In this document: positions 32,480-42,909 of the stretch, piece after piece
Numbering within the stretch: position 1 is the first letter of the stretch
Layout of the letters: every line of letters starts with the position of its first letter
NCBI GenBank assembly: GCA_964036315.1
Contig: OZ038509.1
Coordinates: 32,864,032 to 32,928,031, forward strand
Reading direction: 5' to 3'
Origin: Acanthosepion esculentum
Taxonomy: Eukaryota > Mollusca > Cephalopoda > Sepiida > Sepiidae
DNA: 64,000 nucleotides
Notes under the pieces: generated by a model
Database searches by the model: none
What the model was told of the DNA's origin: nothing
Seen by the model: only the letters and a program-made list of their open reading frames with translations
Made by a program: the position numbers and the translations under genes

Positions 32480-32770
32480 AGGGTGAGGGTGATCATGTCT
32501 CTCCGCGACGTTGCTGTCTTTTGTTACTTTAAGTTACGATCGACTGTTAACCATCCTTTTTTGATTTCGTTCAACCAACCTTCAACTCAAATTCGTTAAT
32601 TAGGTCATTCGATGTTTCCCTCTGTTTTTCTTGCTGAAATGTCATGTGCGTATTAAATATTCCAAGCTTTCTTTCTTCATTATATGAACCAGAATTTTCA
32701 ACTGCCCCTTTCTGAATGTTAGCAATCAAATTCTTTGTAGCTCCTATTTGTTTTCAAATGAGCATCCACG
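32480..32770 (-). pseudogene. LINE RT C-terminal tail, copy 3
   Basis: The minus strand reads GQLKILVHIMKKESLEYLIR, then KKNRGKHRMT-LTNLS and VTKDSN. It is shorter than its sister copies and heavily mutated; only the FLGHIM-KE to RATKD portion survives. Confidence 0.55.
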
Positions 32771-32879
32771 AAAAAGGTAAAAACTAGAAGACAGCATTAT
32801 TAAAGTCAACTCGGATATGGAGAGAGACTACGGGAGTACTGAAGACTCTTGCAGACACTTGATCTCTTGTAAAGCTATT

Positions 32880-33473
32880 AACCATCTTCTATCAGGTCGC
32901 ACAGTGTTAGCACCCACTGAATAGAAAACTCTATAATGTGTCAGTATCTACACTGGAAAATATGCAACTTTTATGAGAATAAAACTGCAAGAAACTGGTA
33001 TGAACATCACCTAGACCCGGCTACAGAGACAGGACCTGTAAAATTTGATGGGACTTTGCAATACACACAGACAGAACAATCAAAGCTAATCTCCCAGACA
33101 TCGTGATCAAAGACCACGAAAATAGAATGCGTTTTCTTATAGACATGGCAGTTCCTGCAGATTGTAATATATATTTGAATACTTAAAAAAAAACCTATCA
33201 AAATACGAGGATCTGGAAATGCAAATCTAAAAAATGTGTCACATGGAGACATCAATAATTCCATTTGTGGTTGGAGCCTATGGATTGGTTGGAAAACGAT
33301 CCGATAAGCTAACTGAAGGCTTCCTGGTAGTCCATACATTAAAGAAATACAAAAACTTGTACTCATAAGTACAGCTCACAAATTACGAAGAGCTTTATCT
33401 ATGTAAGATGTGTGTGATCTTTTTTTTACAAAGGCCTCTTGTTGGGACCCGGAAGGAAATGTGTACACAACAG
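32880..33473 (+). pseudogene. RLE-type LINE C-terminal region, fragment A3
   Basis: Close relative of fragment A2 with the same order of blocks: WDFAIHTDRTIKANLPDIVI, KDHENRMRFLIDMAVPADCN, KYEDLEMQI, PFVVGAYGLV and a KKYKNLYS-type end. Stops and a frameshift near 33180 break it. The 3' flank GTTGGGACCCGGAAGGAAAT followed by ACAACAGAAAT leads into (AAT)n, giving a complete LINE 3' end. The P-D...D spacing supports a restriction-like nuclease. Clade (R2, R4/Dong or NeSL-like) cannot be fixed without the RT. Confidence 0.65.
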
Positions 33474-33474
33474 A

Positions 33475-33538
<64 letters not shown>
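33474..33538. repeat. (AAT)n tail microsatellite
   Basis: About 21 units. It forms the 3' tail of A3 and the 5' junction of A4. Confidence 0.96.
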
Positions 33539-33988
33539 TTTTCACTCGGAACTTTCAGGCAAATATCATACATAATAGTGTGGATCCAAAATGCAAATTC
33601 TGTGACCAATATCAGAAATCATAAACCATCTAATCTCGGGATGTAATGTAAATGCATCAAATGAATATAAAATCGTCACGATAGAGTGGGGCATTATTTA
33701 CACTGGACAATATGTAAACACTTGGGAAAAGATGTTAACAAACATTGGGATGAACATCACACAGCACCGGTTACAGAAATAGAATACAATCTTATTTTAC
33801 AGAGAGGGAGATTGAAGCAAATAGGCCGAACATAATTGTCAAAAACCGAAAAAACTTGCCTACTAATTGATATGACTTGCCCAGCGGACTGTAACATAGC
33901 AAGCAAGGAATTTGAAAAACTATCGAAGTATAAAGACCTGGAAATCGAAATAGAAAAAAATGTGAAAATTGAAAGCAACAATAGTACC
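33539..33988 (+). pseudogene. RLE-type LINE, fragment A4 (5' part)
   Basis: Extends farther upstream than A2/A3. In mixed frames it shows FQANIIHNSVDPKCKFCDQY followed by a HLISGCNVNASNEYK-like stretch (the Cys/Cys/His/Cys zinc region) and a HWTICKHLGKDVNKHWDEHH-like block. Then come EANRPNIIVKNRK, a LIDMTCPADCNIASKEFEKL frame (33836-34084) and KYKDLEIEIEK. The zinc region in front of the PD...D nuclease is the expected order for restriction-like-endonuclease LINEs. Interrupted at 33988 by an insertion and resumes at 34479. Confidence 0.7.
33977..33988. repeat. 12-bp target duplication, left copy
   Basis: AACAATAGTACC, repeated exactly at 34479-34490. Confidence 0.9.
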
Positions 33989-34478
33989 GAATTTACATTA
34001 GTCGGACTATTGTCCTCATCTTTGTCGCCATATTTGTCACAACGTTTCGGCCGTTGTGCGCTCCGGCCTTCTTCAGGTGGTTGAAATTTCGAACTGAACC
34101 CTTTATTTCGATCACTGGGGTAGACTGTTCTAGTTCCACGTGCCATGTTTGATGGATGTCAGTTATCAGTTATCTCCTGCTAATTTTCCCTCTGAAAGTT
34201 CTCCACTGCCTTAATCGGGTATTGAACTCACACTATTTGGGTCTGTCACTGGATCTAACCAACGCCTTTATCCACTGTGCCATGTGTCCTTGAGGACATC
34301 TGGGTACGAATTTCTGGGTATTATAAACCTAATGTTTTCAGCAATCATTTTTTACCAGTGCTCATATTGCAATTTTTGCTGTTATCATTGCAAATATGGC
34401 GACAAAGATGAGAGCAATAGTCCGACTAATGTAAATACTGTACATAATACCTCATCTCAGAAATATAGACAGACTGTG
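33989..34478 (-). mobile_element. 490-bp PLE-derived non-coding insertion
   Basis: Inserted into LINE fragment A4 with an exact 12-bp target duplication. Read on the minus strand: an inverted copy of the element end (TTTACATTAGTCGGACTATT, then CTCATCTTTGTCGCCATATT), a middle block shared with 30.15 kb (ATATGAGC.CTGG), and a tRNA-like stretch (TGGCACAGTGGATAAAGGCG as A-box-like, GTGAGTTCAATACCC as B-box-like). Then comes CACCTGAAGAAGGCCGGAGC with CGGCCGAAACGTTGT, and the direct copy of the end. It encodes no protein. Inverted terminal copies and a duplication of this size fit a Penelope-like mechanism. A tRNA-SINE is the alternative reading. Confidence 0.8.
34045..34076 (-). other. Hammerhead-core-like motif, best helix II
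   Basis: The minus strand has CTGAAGA, A, GGCCG, a 10-base loop, CGGCC, GAAAC. The 5-bp stem is perfect, but there is one extra A before it relative to the canonical ribozyme. Confidence 0.45.
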
Positions 34479-34751
34479 AACAATAGTACCAGTAAGGTGT
34501 TCTTGGAATGATAAAAAAGGAACACAATAACATTGAAACAATAGCTGGATACTCCAGCGTAAGAGAAATACAAAAAATTGTCTTGATAAGTACAGCCCAC
34601 ACACTCCGAAGAACTTTGTCCATGTAACGCTAGTGATGCTATGACAGAAAAACCAATCATTAAATATAGCCATAGCAACACTTAACTACCTGCCTTAGGT
34701 CTTCCCGCAGACTTGGTAGGTAGTGTGACTATAGTAGAAATCGAAATATTG
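34479..34751 (+). pseudogene. RLE-type LINE, fragment A4 (3' part)
   Basis: Resumes the A4 reading frame after the insertion: VLGMIKKG-like, then GYSSVREIQKIVLISTAHTL and RRTLSM, then stop. The 3' untranslated part holds a hairpin, ACTACCTGCC...GGTAGGTAGT (34684-34733, 9 of 10 pairs), and ends in (GAT)n. The hairpin may be an RT recognition structure, as known for other LINE 3' ends. Confidence 0.65.

Positions 34752-34810
<59 letters not shown>
34752..34810. repeat. (GAT)n microsatellite
   Basis: About 19 TGA units forming the LINE tail. Confidence 0.96.
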
Positions 34811-35672
34811 CAGAAAATTAAACGTTCCTATCTTAATGAGATATGCATGTCCCAAGAAAATATCTATTAATAATACCAGTATAATTTCTATAAATAAAGC
34901 CAATTGTTTGTTAGATAATACTGTTGGGATATTTTTGCCTTTCCTTTTAGAAACAAATTGTATCTAAAGAGTAGTATTTATTGAAAGTTTCATGAACTCA
35001 TTAATACCAAAACATTCTTTGTGCAAAAATCGGATCGAAATAAGAGAGAAATTCTTTCAGTACATAATACCAAAGCAGTTGGAAGTTGCAACACAAAAAA
35101 CTAACGCTACTACTACTACTACTATAGCAACTACTACTAACTCTTTCGATAATAATAATGATAATTCTTTTTCTTAATCGATCAATCAGTCAGTCAAGTG
35201 GGTTTCATCTGAAGCAGGTCGAGATCGAAGGTTACTATTACCAGAACCGATACCGGCCTGCGTTACTGGATATTACTTTACAACTATCACGTGATTGTCA
35301 AGTGACACTTTTACCTCTCTCCCTTTCAGACAAACACAGTCTAGCCTTCTCAAAGATACACATGCAATAGTAAAAGCGGGGGAAATAGGCTTGTCTCATA
35401 CATGAACACACTATAGTTTCAGGAGGCGATGAAATACGCTGAAACTCTTAAAATGGAATTAGTGTATTTCTCAGTGTTTCCAGTGATCCTTATATGGGAA
35501 TTGAAGAATGAGGTGAGAAGCGAAAAGCATTTTTATGACAGGTTTACATGCACACTGTAACAAGTGCAATGAGTAAAAAAAAATGAGAAGAAAAGAAAGA
35601 CTCTTATATTAGAAAACTTATTTCAAAGATATATACTAATTATGCTATTTTAATGTGTCGTGTCCCTTCAGA
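34811..35672. other. No gene recognised
   Basis: Contains a small CTA-rich run (35107-35135) and unassigned AT-rich DNA. Confidence 0.4.
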
Positions 35673-35791
35673 GCTTACGGTCACATCACGTTCAAACACC
35701 GGTTCTCGTATGATCCCCTAAGTTAAGCAACATTGAACCTGATCAGTACTTAGATAGGTGACCGCTTAGTAATACCAGGTACCGTAAGCTT
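35673..35791 (+). pseudogene. 5S rRNA-like sequence (119 nt)
   Basis: Aligns over the full 5S length: 5' GCTTACGGTCACATCACGTT, internal AAGTTAAGCAACATTG (box A region), TAGATAGGTGACCGC and TAATACCAGGTACCGTAAGC at the 3' end. The two ends (GCTTACGG/CCGTAAGC) still pair perfectly. Several changes from the animal consensus (e.g. GATAGG for GATGGG, GCTTAGTA for GCCTGGGA) suggest a pseudogene or the head of a 5S-derived SINE rather than an active gene. A tRNA-like SINE follows within about 10 bp. Confidence 0.85.
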
Positions 35792-35796
35792 GGATG

Positions 35797-35955
35797 TGCG
35801 GGTGGTGTAATGGATAATGGCTCGGAATTATTAATGGGGGAGCCGAGTTCCAGTTTCAGTTGGGTTCGTTATATTCACTTACGCAAAAATACCCTTGGGA
35901 AAGGTATGAATCCCCCACTTTTCTTCCCAGCTAGGGGTTAATTAGTCAGACTTTT
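35797..35955 (+). repeat. tRNA-derived SINE (family 1)
   Basis: GGTGGTGTAATGGATAATGG (A-box-like), GAGCCGAGTTCCAGTTTC (degenerate B box), then TTCACTTACGCAAAAATACC and CTTGGGAAAGGTATGAATCC, a body also seen at 42.8 and 58.8 kb. It begins where the 5S-like sequence ends. Confidence 0.65.
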
Positions 35956-36079
35956 ATCACTAAAAAACACTCTTATCTCCCCCTTCAAAAAATGTATAAA
36001 ATTGCGCACAAAATATTTTGATTTCAGCATTAAATAACCCATAGAGGTGTTGATATATGACTAAAAACAGAAACAGCCA

Positions 36080-36775
36080 AAGTGTCTCTTCAGGACATGG
36101 ACGATGATGTCTCTCCGGAACTCCCTATCTTTTGTAGCTCTTCGCATTGTTTGTCTTTTAACTACCACTCCCTTTCTCCGGTATGGCATCAATTTATACA
36201 AACTCGTTAGGTAGGCTTCTCGATGTTTCCTTGGCCCTCTTGCCTTCGATGTGTTTTGTGAGTGTCAAATTCTCCAAACCTTTCGTTATTATGCGGCCCA
36301 AAAATTTCAATTGTTTCTTTATGATTTTAAGCATAATTTCCCTTTTTGTTTACATGTTCCTTAAAACTTCCTCGTTACCTACGTGCACTCACGACATTCT
36401 TCTATAGAAACCCATCTCTCAAGTGTTGTCATTATCTGTGGGGAGAGATTGTCCAGCTTTCACCGTCATATAAGCGGATTGATATTACGTAGCATTCTTC
36501 TCTTTGATTCTAACGAAATTTCCTTGTTTCCTTGTTTAGTAAAAACTTTCATTTTGTTTTCCTCTAATTTGTAGCTTGCAGATTGGGATTTTCTTTTGCT
36601 AACAACCATACATGAGGTCTTTTTACAATTCATGTTTAGTTCTTTCTCGTGCCTCTCTAAAATTTCGTGCACTTTTCTTTCTGTGTCTGCAATCAATTTA
36701 GTGTCATTTGCCTATCTTACATGATGCTCGCTCGTCAATAATATGTCCATTATTTGAATGTGTAGTCAGAACAAG
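36080..36775 (-). pseudogene. LINE RT C-terminal region incl. catalytic box, copy 4
   Basis: The most upstream-reaching copy of the tail family. The catalytic Y-A-D-D box reads stop-A-N-D-T (near 36715), i.e. Tyr to stop and Asp to Asn. It is followed by KLIADTERKVHEILERHEKE, LNMNCKKTSCMVVSKRKSQS, YKLEENKMKVFTKQ and, after frameshifts, a MRLR...GLENLTLTKHIEGK-like stretch to 36180. The frame 36466-36696 is the best preserved part. It shows that the family is an RT-encoding LINE and that this copy is dead. Confidence 0.75.
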
Positions 36776-38434
36776 ACAAGGATTTCAAGTTAGAGAAACA
36801 TTTAGAATATCTCATAAATGCCACACTTCGGCCAAATTTAAATATTTTCTTATAGTCGCCATTTAACTTTTTTGAAAATGATGTTTCAAGCGATGTTTTA
36901 TTTTATATGTTCTTATTTTTACAACTTCGATGTGATGAAATCAAATTTAAATAAAGTTACTTCTGGGATTTATAAAGTTTATCATTTGAATGAAAAATGC
37001 TTCAAGCCGAAAAACAAATTCTAACAGCTTTACCCAATGTCCACATCATAAAGTAACAAATCTTAATTTTACTCGTATGTCAACTTGAGTGTCTTATTCC
37101 ACCTTATATATCATAAACTGGCACAAGTCTATTAAAGTGGCACTCTCACATAGGATTACGAGTAATAGGCCCACATAACATCATCAAAATATTTTATAGA
37201 CATGCTATCACCATTAATTGGGATAATAACGAATCTATTCCATCTTATCCATTTAAATACTAACCTCCCTGTATAAAAAGGCCGTTTAATTACTAACGAT
37301 TCACTTATGCTGAATAAAGCTTCTTAGTTTATATTCGGCGTTGTTTATTCAATACATTAATATACACCTCTAAATACGCTTGCGTTAACTTATGCATAAA
37401 CGAATTGAGGTCTAAGTATCTTTATTCCCAGGCGTACATAAAGAGTAGGTAAGCAAAACTTGCAGTAAAATTTGAACTAAAATTTCATGTTAACCAAATG
37501 ATATGAAACCAAATGCAGAAAAGAAGATTAATGTCTATTATTAATACACGCCTATTTTTAGGAATATCTTAGAAAATGGTTTCACAGAAGGACAAACAGC
37601 AAAGCATGTTAGATTTGTGCTATGCACAAATCTTTCCAATCAGCACCCACACAGTGAGAAATATTGGTATATACAGATATGGAAACGTGGTGCATTAGCA
37701 GGTTAAGTCTATCCGTATCAGTGATAGGAATGGATGAACTGTTTTCCAATGCAAGCAAGAATCCTTCGAATAATCGTTTCCAATATTGCCAGAGAAGAAG
37801 AAGGGTCTGCAGAGTTCAAGCTAAGATGTTCTGGTTTAATTACATTCAATAAACTCGGAGTCTAGCTCGTCTTAATGTGTCTTTATTGAGCATAACTGAA
37901 GAGTCTTGCCGTTTTGGCTAAGACGGCCTGACTTATTTATAAAATCATAAGACAGCGGAGGTAAACGTTTTGTCTTTCTACAGAACTATATTACAATTTT
38001 AAAATCCTACAAATAACAAATATATATCTTAAAGTTTTCTTTTTTTTTCGGCAAAGTTCATTATCAATGCTCGAACTTCATTTGAAACTGAAAGTTTTTG
38101 AATATCTATCTGCTAAATTGCTAATTGTTGATAATATTAATGTTTGAAAGAATAGTTTTCAATAATAGTATGCTAAGTAACGTCAAGACCTTGAATAATA
38201 GTCAAATTTGTGTAATATAATAACTCTTTATCGCGCAATTGAACTAGATTTGAAGGCGGAGAGAAATAAAAAGAGAGGAAGATACAGATAGATATATACA
38301 TAAAGAGAGAGATATAAAAATAGGTAAAGAGAAATGGAGAGAGAGAGAGAGAGAGAAAAATGAGATACAATGACACTTAAAATATTATCAATCACTTCAA
38401 CTTCTGCTAATGTTGCAAATATTTCTACCCAGTT
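36776..38434. other. No gene recognised; weak LTR-like patch
   Basis: At 37273-37320 TATAAAAAGG is followed about 40 bp later by AATAAAGC, the spacing of a TATA box and polyadenylation signal in an LTR, but no boundaries or duplication could be set. The rest is unassigned. Confidence 0.3.
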
Positions 38435-39240
38435 TTGTTAATATCGCCAGAGACTGTAGATGTACACTTTTCCTTTCCTCTCTTTTCTTTCATTCTTGTT
38501 TTCTCTTTTTTTTTTTGCTTCGTGACTTTTATTCTCTTTTTTGTCATTCTGCCTTTCTTTTGTCCACGTTGTTTCCATAAGCTAAATTCCTTCTTTCTTC
38601 CTTCATATTCATCCTTTTCTCTTTTTCTAGGACTTCTTTTGATTTCTTTTCCCTTCTCTTTTTTATTCTTTTCCTTTCATTTCTTTTGACCCCTTTTTAT
38701 TTTCTTTTTCCATTCTTATTTCATTTTCATTTTGCAAATTCAATTTTTTCCTTTTTCTCTTTCTCTACAATCTTTGGCTTTCATGTTTCTGTTTTCTATT
38801 TTAATTTCGATCAATATGGTGTCACTTCCGTTTAGAGATTTTTCTTCCTTCAAGCTTTTTCTTCATCTCTCTGATCTCAGCTCACACGGTTGTATTTTAA
38901 TAGACAGCTTAAATTGAGAACAACTTTTGAAATAACAGTTACGGATGACAGTGGATCAACTGAATCCCATAGCAACCATTCATATCGTTTTTCTCTTTTG
39001 TTTTCAATTTCACTTTCTCTTCCTCTTCCTCTCTCTGTATCTCCTCCCTCACTATTTTCAGAGCCTTTTTATACAGCCTTTTCTTTCTCCTTCGTTCTCT
39101 CTCATTTATTCCATTTTTATCTTTTTATTTTAATTTCACCTATTTAACGTTTCTTTTCTATCGCTTTCTCTTTTCTTTTCCTCTTCTCCCTTACCTTTTC
39201 TCTTTTTTTCCTCCCTAGTTCTCTGTTTTCATCTATCAAA
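38435..39240 (+). repeat. Polypyrimidine tract, about 0.8 kb
   Basis: T/C-dominated plus strand with few purines apart from a more mixed patch at 38880-38990. The Phe/Ser-rich frames here are artefacts. Confidence 0.8.
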
Positions 39241-39354
39241 TAAAAAAAATCATTACTTTGGCGCTGCTCGGTCTTTCGACATTCAATGGAACTGCGATCC
39301 TACTCTCAGTTTCAATACACTGGTGAGACTGAAATGCTACAAATGAATGTTTTT

Positions 39355-39407
39355 GGAGCTGACCCAACCACTCAATGAACCTGCATCGAGTGGATTGGGT
39401 CAGCTCC
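39355..39407. repeat. Hairpin with 19/20-bp arms
   Basis: GGAGCTGACCCAACCACTC (39355-39373) pairs with GAGTGGATTGGGTCAGCTCC (39388-39407) with a single-base bulge and a 14-nt loop. GC-richer than the surroundings. Confidence 0.85.
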
Positions 39408-39540
39408 TCCATCGCTGACTCATGGGGGTGGGATTTAATAACAAAGGTGATGTTCAGTAGGTACAAGCATATAAAAACAATTTGTAAATATAAATAAAAG
39501 TGGCCGCGATTGTGTGAGCAAATGCAAATAGTCATGTGAC

Positions 39541-40227
39541 ATCGTTGATGTTTCCATTTTGAAAAGGACGCTCGATAGAATTCGGATAAATGTTTTGGAG
39601 ATTTCTTAGACTAAACTGCAACCACGTCATTTGTTTGGTTCTAGTAAAAGTCGTCTTTGAACTTCTACGGTTAGTACTTGAGGAAACATAGTAGTGACAG
39701 ATATTTCCAAAAACTGAACAATTTTCTTCCCCGGGTATCGGTGATGCTTAACTGACAAAGAGAGATTATTGGTTTGTACTATTTCTCATCAAATATTTTA
39801 TTTGATGGCAATGGGAATGGTACTTTTAGCTGTTTCCTTATATGGAAACATTCGGCATTCATTGACATTATTTAAATTTTTAAAAATCTTTCTTTTAAAA
39901 TAATTTTCGGCAAATTAGGTTTCTCAAGTTCAGTAACTGTTATCGCTCTTTCCAGTATTTTCATTGCTTTTTGTTGGAATGGAATATCAACATCTTGATT
40001 ATGTCATTTTCTCTTCAAGTTACACGTGCTATCCATTTTAGTTGTTGCTACTGTTGAAAGTCCTTAATTGATGTAGTTCCTGTTATTTGGTACAGCTCTT
40101 TCTGATTCTGTAGCGTCAGTCGATGGGAAATAATAAAGAAAATAATTATGATGGTTAATATAGCTTTGAGATTTTACCGGTTACTACCATAATAAATAGT
40201 AACACTATCATAATAAATATAGATTTT
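39541..40227. other. No recognised feature
   Basis: AT-rich DNA without supported signals. Confidence 0.4.
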
Positions 40228-40228
40228 A

Positions 40229-40296
<68 letters not shown>
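40229..40296. repeat. (ATCT)n microsatellite
   Basis: About 17 units. Confidence 0.97.
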
Positions 40297-40599
40297 GTTC
40301 GTTGCCTAGACCCGAATTTCATATGAGAATTTTCCCCACATTGAAGCACACGGATCGTTCTCGCATTAAATACATTTCCTTATATAAAACAGTTTATTCC
40401 ACAATATAATGTACCAACTATTTAAGTTTGTTACATCCATTTTCCACTGTTTTTACATTGATATGTAAGTACATATCTGCTTTTTACGAAAGACTAACTT
40501 GCAGATACGTAATCCTTAATCGGGCAAGAACACTGAGACAAACAGATTATCAGGTGAAGCTGTTGAAATTTACTCATTTCTGTCTCTCTTTCTCTGTGG

Positions 40600-40715
40600 A
40601 CTCATCGAGAGAAAGGAGAGAGAGAGGGAGGGAAAGAGAGGGAGAGGGAGGGAAAGAGAGGGAGAGAGAGATGGAGGAGAGAAGAGGGGAAAGGAAGAGA
40701 AGAGAAGGGAGAAGC
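40600..40715 (+). repeat. GA-rich purine tract
   Basis: About 115 bp of GAGAGGGA-type words. The reading frame through it is compositional. Confidence 0.9.
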
Positions 40716-40943
40716 TTTCAATTTGAATTTTCTAATCATGCAGCCATATATAAACATAATCTCACGTCAAGTACAAAACTAAGACGAAAACAGACACAAA
40801 ATGTCGGGTTTTAGACAACAAATGAAAGTGCACAATGCCTTATATTTAGGCTATCGTTTTAGAGATTTTTTAATTACAACAAAACATTAATATTCAGAAG
40901 AAACAGATTACTTTTCAGTTTTCTAATTTAAAATAATATTATC

Positions 40944-40946
<3 letters not shown>

Positions 40947-41022
<76 letters not shown>
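40947..41022. repeat. (TA)n microsatellite
   Basis: About 74 bp TA, abutting a PLE end. Confidence 0.97.
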
Positions 41023-41026
<4 letters not shown>

Positions 41027-41280
41027 ATTTTGTGTATTTAGGCAGTAAATTCTATTTCAGGCATGTCTGATTGAATAAGTTACGAACGTTATGTCTGCTA
41101 ATTTTGATCACAATCCTTTCATATTCACAAATATTTTTCTGTATGTTTAAAACTGAATGAGGCAAAAAATACACCGTAATAGTGAGAATCACTTTTATTA
41201 CGCAAGTACTTTCCATCTGTTTCTGAGATCATCATCAAGGATGCAATTGGTAAGGCAAAAACTATGCGCAGCTATCTATT
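41023..41280 (-). repeat. PLE terminal repeat (family of 8.4-9.2 kb)
   Basis: The minus strand reads GATGATCTCAGAAACAGATG, GAAAGTACTTG, AAAAGTGATTCTCAC, then GGCAAAAAATAC-related and GAACGTTATG, in the block order of the right flank of the 8.4-kb PLE. No coding part. It ends at the (TA)n array. Confidence 0.55.
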
Positions 41281-41403
41281 ATTTAAACGCAAAAGAAAAA
41301 TCCAGTAATGGATAGCTACACATAATGTTTGGTCTTATGATAAAAATAAGCTGACATAATGTTTCTAACTTATTCAATCTAACATGCATGAAATAAATAG
41401 TAA

Positions 41404-41485
<82 letters not shown>
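41404..41485. repeat. (TG)n-(TA)n-(TG)n microsatellite
   Basis: TA core flanked by TG on both sides. Confidence 0.96.
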
Positions 41486-41491
<6 letters not shown>

Positions 41492-41626
41492 ATATTACTT
41501 TAATATGTATGTTATATTGATGCAAAATATGTAACAAGCATATGCACGTGCGAGAAAAGCCAAACATACGTATATGTGTGAGAATGCATGTGAATTTTCA
41601 TTTAAGTATGAATATTTACATTAATG

Positions 41627-41629
<3 letters not shown>

Positions 41630-41703
<74 letters not shown>

Positions 41704-41745
41704 CGCGTGTGTGTGTATGTTTGTGTGTGTGAGAGAGAGAGAGAT
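41630..41745. repeat. (TA)n-(TG)n-(GA)n microsatellite
   Basis: Compound array with a CG-containing interruption. Confidence 0.95.
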
Positions 41746-42549
41746 GTATAGCATCAAGTGATTTATTTATTTCATTTCTCTGGCCGTGTCTAGCTGATTC
41801 TCTCAATTTTCTTATTGAATATTTAATAACAGTCTGTCTGGGAAGCTATCTTGAGATTTTTCATGGTTGCGTGTCTCTCGATAAACAAAACTAATTTTCT
41901 CGCATTCCCGCTCGCGTCACGTAATGCCAGCGCCAAGTAGGTCTGTTTGTCCGAACGGCAGCCGCTACGTAGCGGAAAAAGAATGGAAACAAGTTTCAAG
42001 ACCCTGTCCTATCAGTCTCTACTCTCTTTTCAGCACTGCCTATATGTTTCTTTTACGTTCTCAATCTATGCTTGCTGTTGTAGTCCTAGTCTTTAACAAA
42101 ACCAAAGTGGTCACTAAGTCCGACGTGAGGAATTAGGACTTGATTAAGGGCCTCGATTTCGGGGAAAAAATTAGCTTAGTTTGTTGAAATTGGATTTAGG
42201 ATGACTAGACGATTGATGTGAACAGAATTACATAGAAAAATAGGTAGATATGAAAAATGTAGACACACGCACACAGACAAATGCACAGAAATATACAGGT
42301 ATGTCTTTGCATGTATTTGTGTGGTGGCGTATTTACAAAGATAGTAAACTGAATATAGTTCCCAGCTAAACATTTTTTTTTAAATCATAAAAGATTAATG
42401 CAACATTTCAGTACATATATTCGTAATGTAAACTATCCTAAAATGTTTATTATTGTGGTGAATGGCATTTGCAATAAAGCATTTTTACATACATTTTAAT
42501 TTCTAAAACCGTGTTATCTTCCAACCGCTTTTGTAATGAAAACTTATTT

Positions 42550-42725
42550 TGATCATTATTTGTCAGAAAATAGTAAATAAATCTGAAGATTCTGTCTATA
42601 TTTCTGAGATGAGGTTTTATGTACAGTATTTACATTAGTCGGACTATTATCCTCATCTTTGTCGCCATATTTGTTACAACGTTTCGGCCGTTGTACGCTC
42701 CGGCCTTCTTCTGAAGATATTTTAA
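42550..42725 (-). repeat. PLE terminal module copy
   Basis: The plus strand carries CTGTCTATATTTCTGAGATG, TTTACATTAGTCGGACTATT, CGCCATATTTGTTACAACGT and TTCGGCCGTTGTACGCTCCG, then GCCTTCTTC. It extends farther outward than the ends at 33.99 kb and matches the tail at 34.39-34.48 kb. The core is altered next to the CTGAAGA position. Confidence 0.7.
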
Positions 42726-42784
42726 TAATGTTTACATACAAGTATTATCGGCATATCCATCTCACGCAGCATTAATCATGTGAT

Positions 42785-42905
42785 CTTAGTGTAGTGGTTA
42801 TCAACGCGGTAAACGGCCTCGTCGTGTCGAGTTCGAATTGGAACTGAGGCCGTTGTGTTCACTTACGCGTAAATATTCTCGGAAAAGTAAGAATATCTCT
42901 TAGCT
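42785..42905 (+). repeat. tRNA-derived SINE (family 1)
   Basis: TTAGTGTAGTGGTTATCAAC (A-box-like) and GTCGAGTTCGAATTGG (good B box), then GTTCACTTACGCGTAAATA and CTCGGAAAAGTAAGAATATC. Confidence 0.75.
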
Positions 42906-42909
42906 AATG

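Noticed and set aside
35673..35791. Active 5S rRNA gene
   Set aside because: Too many substitutions in otherwise invariant positions, and a SINE joined at the 3' end instead of a T-run terminator.
38435..39147. Phe/Ser-rich frames
   Set aside because: Same compositional artefact in the second polypyrimidine tract.
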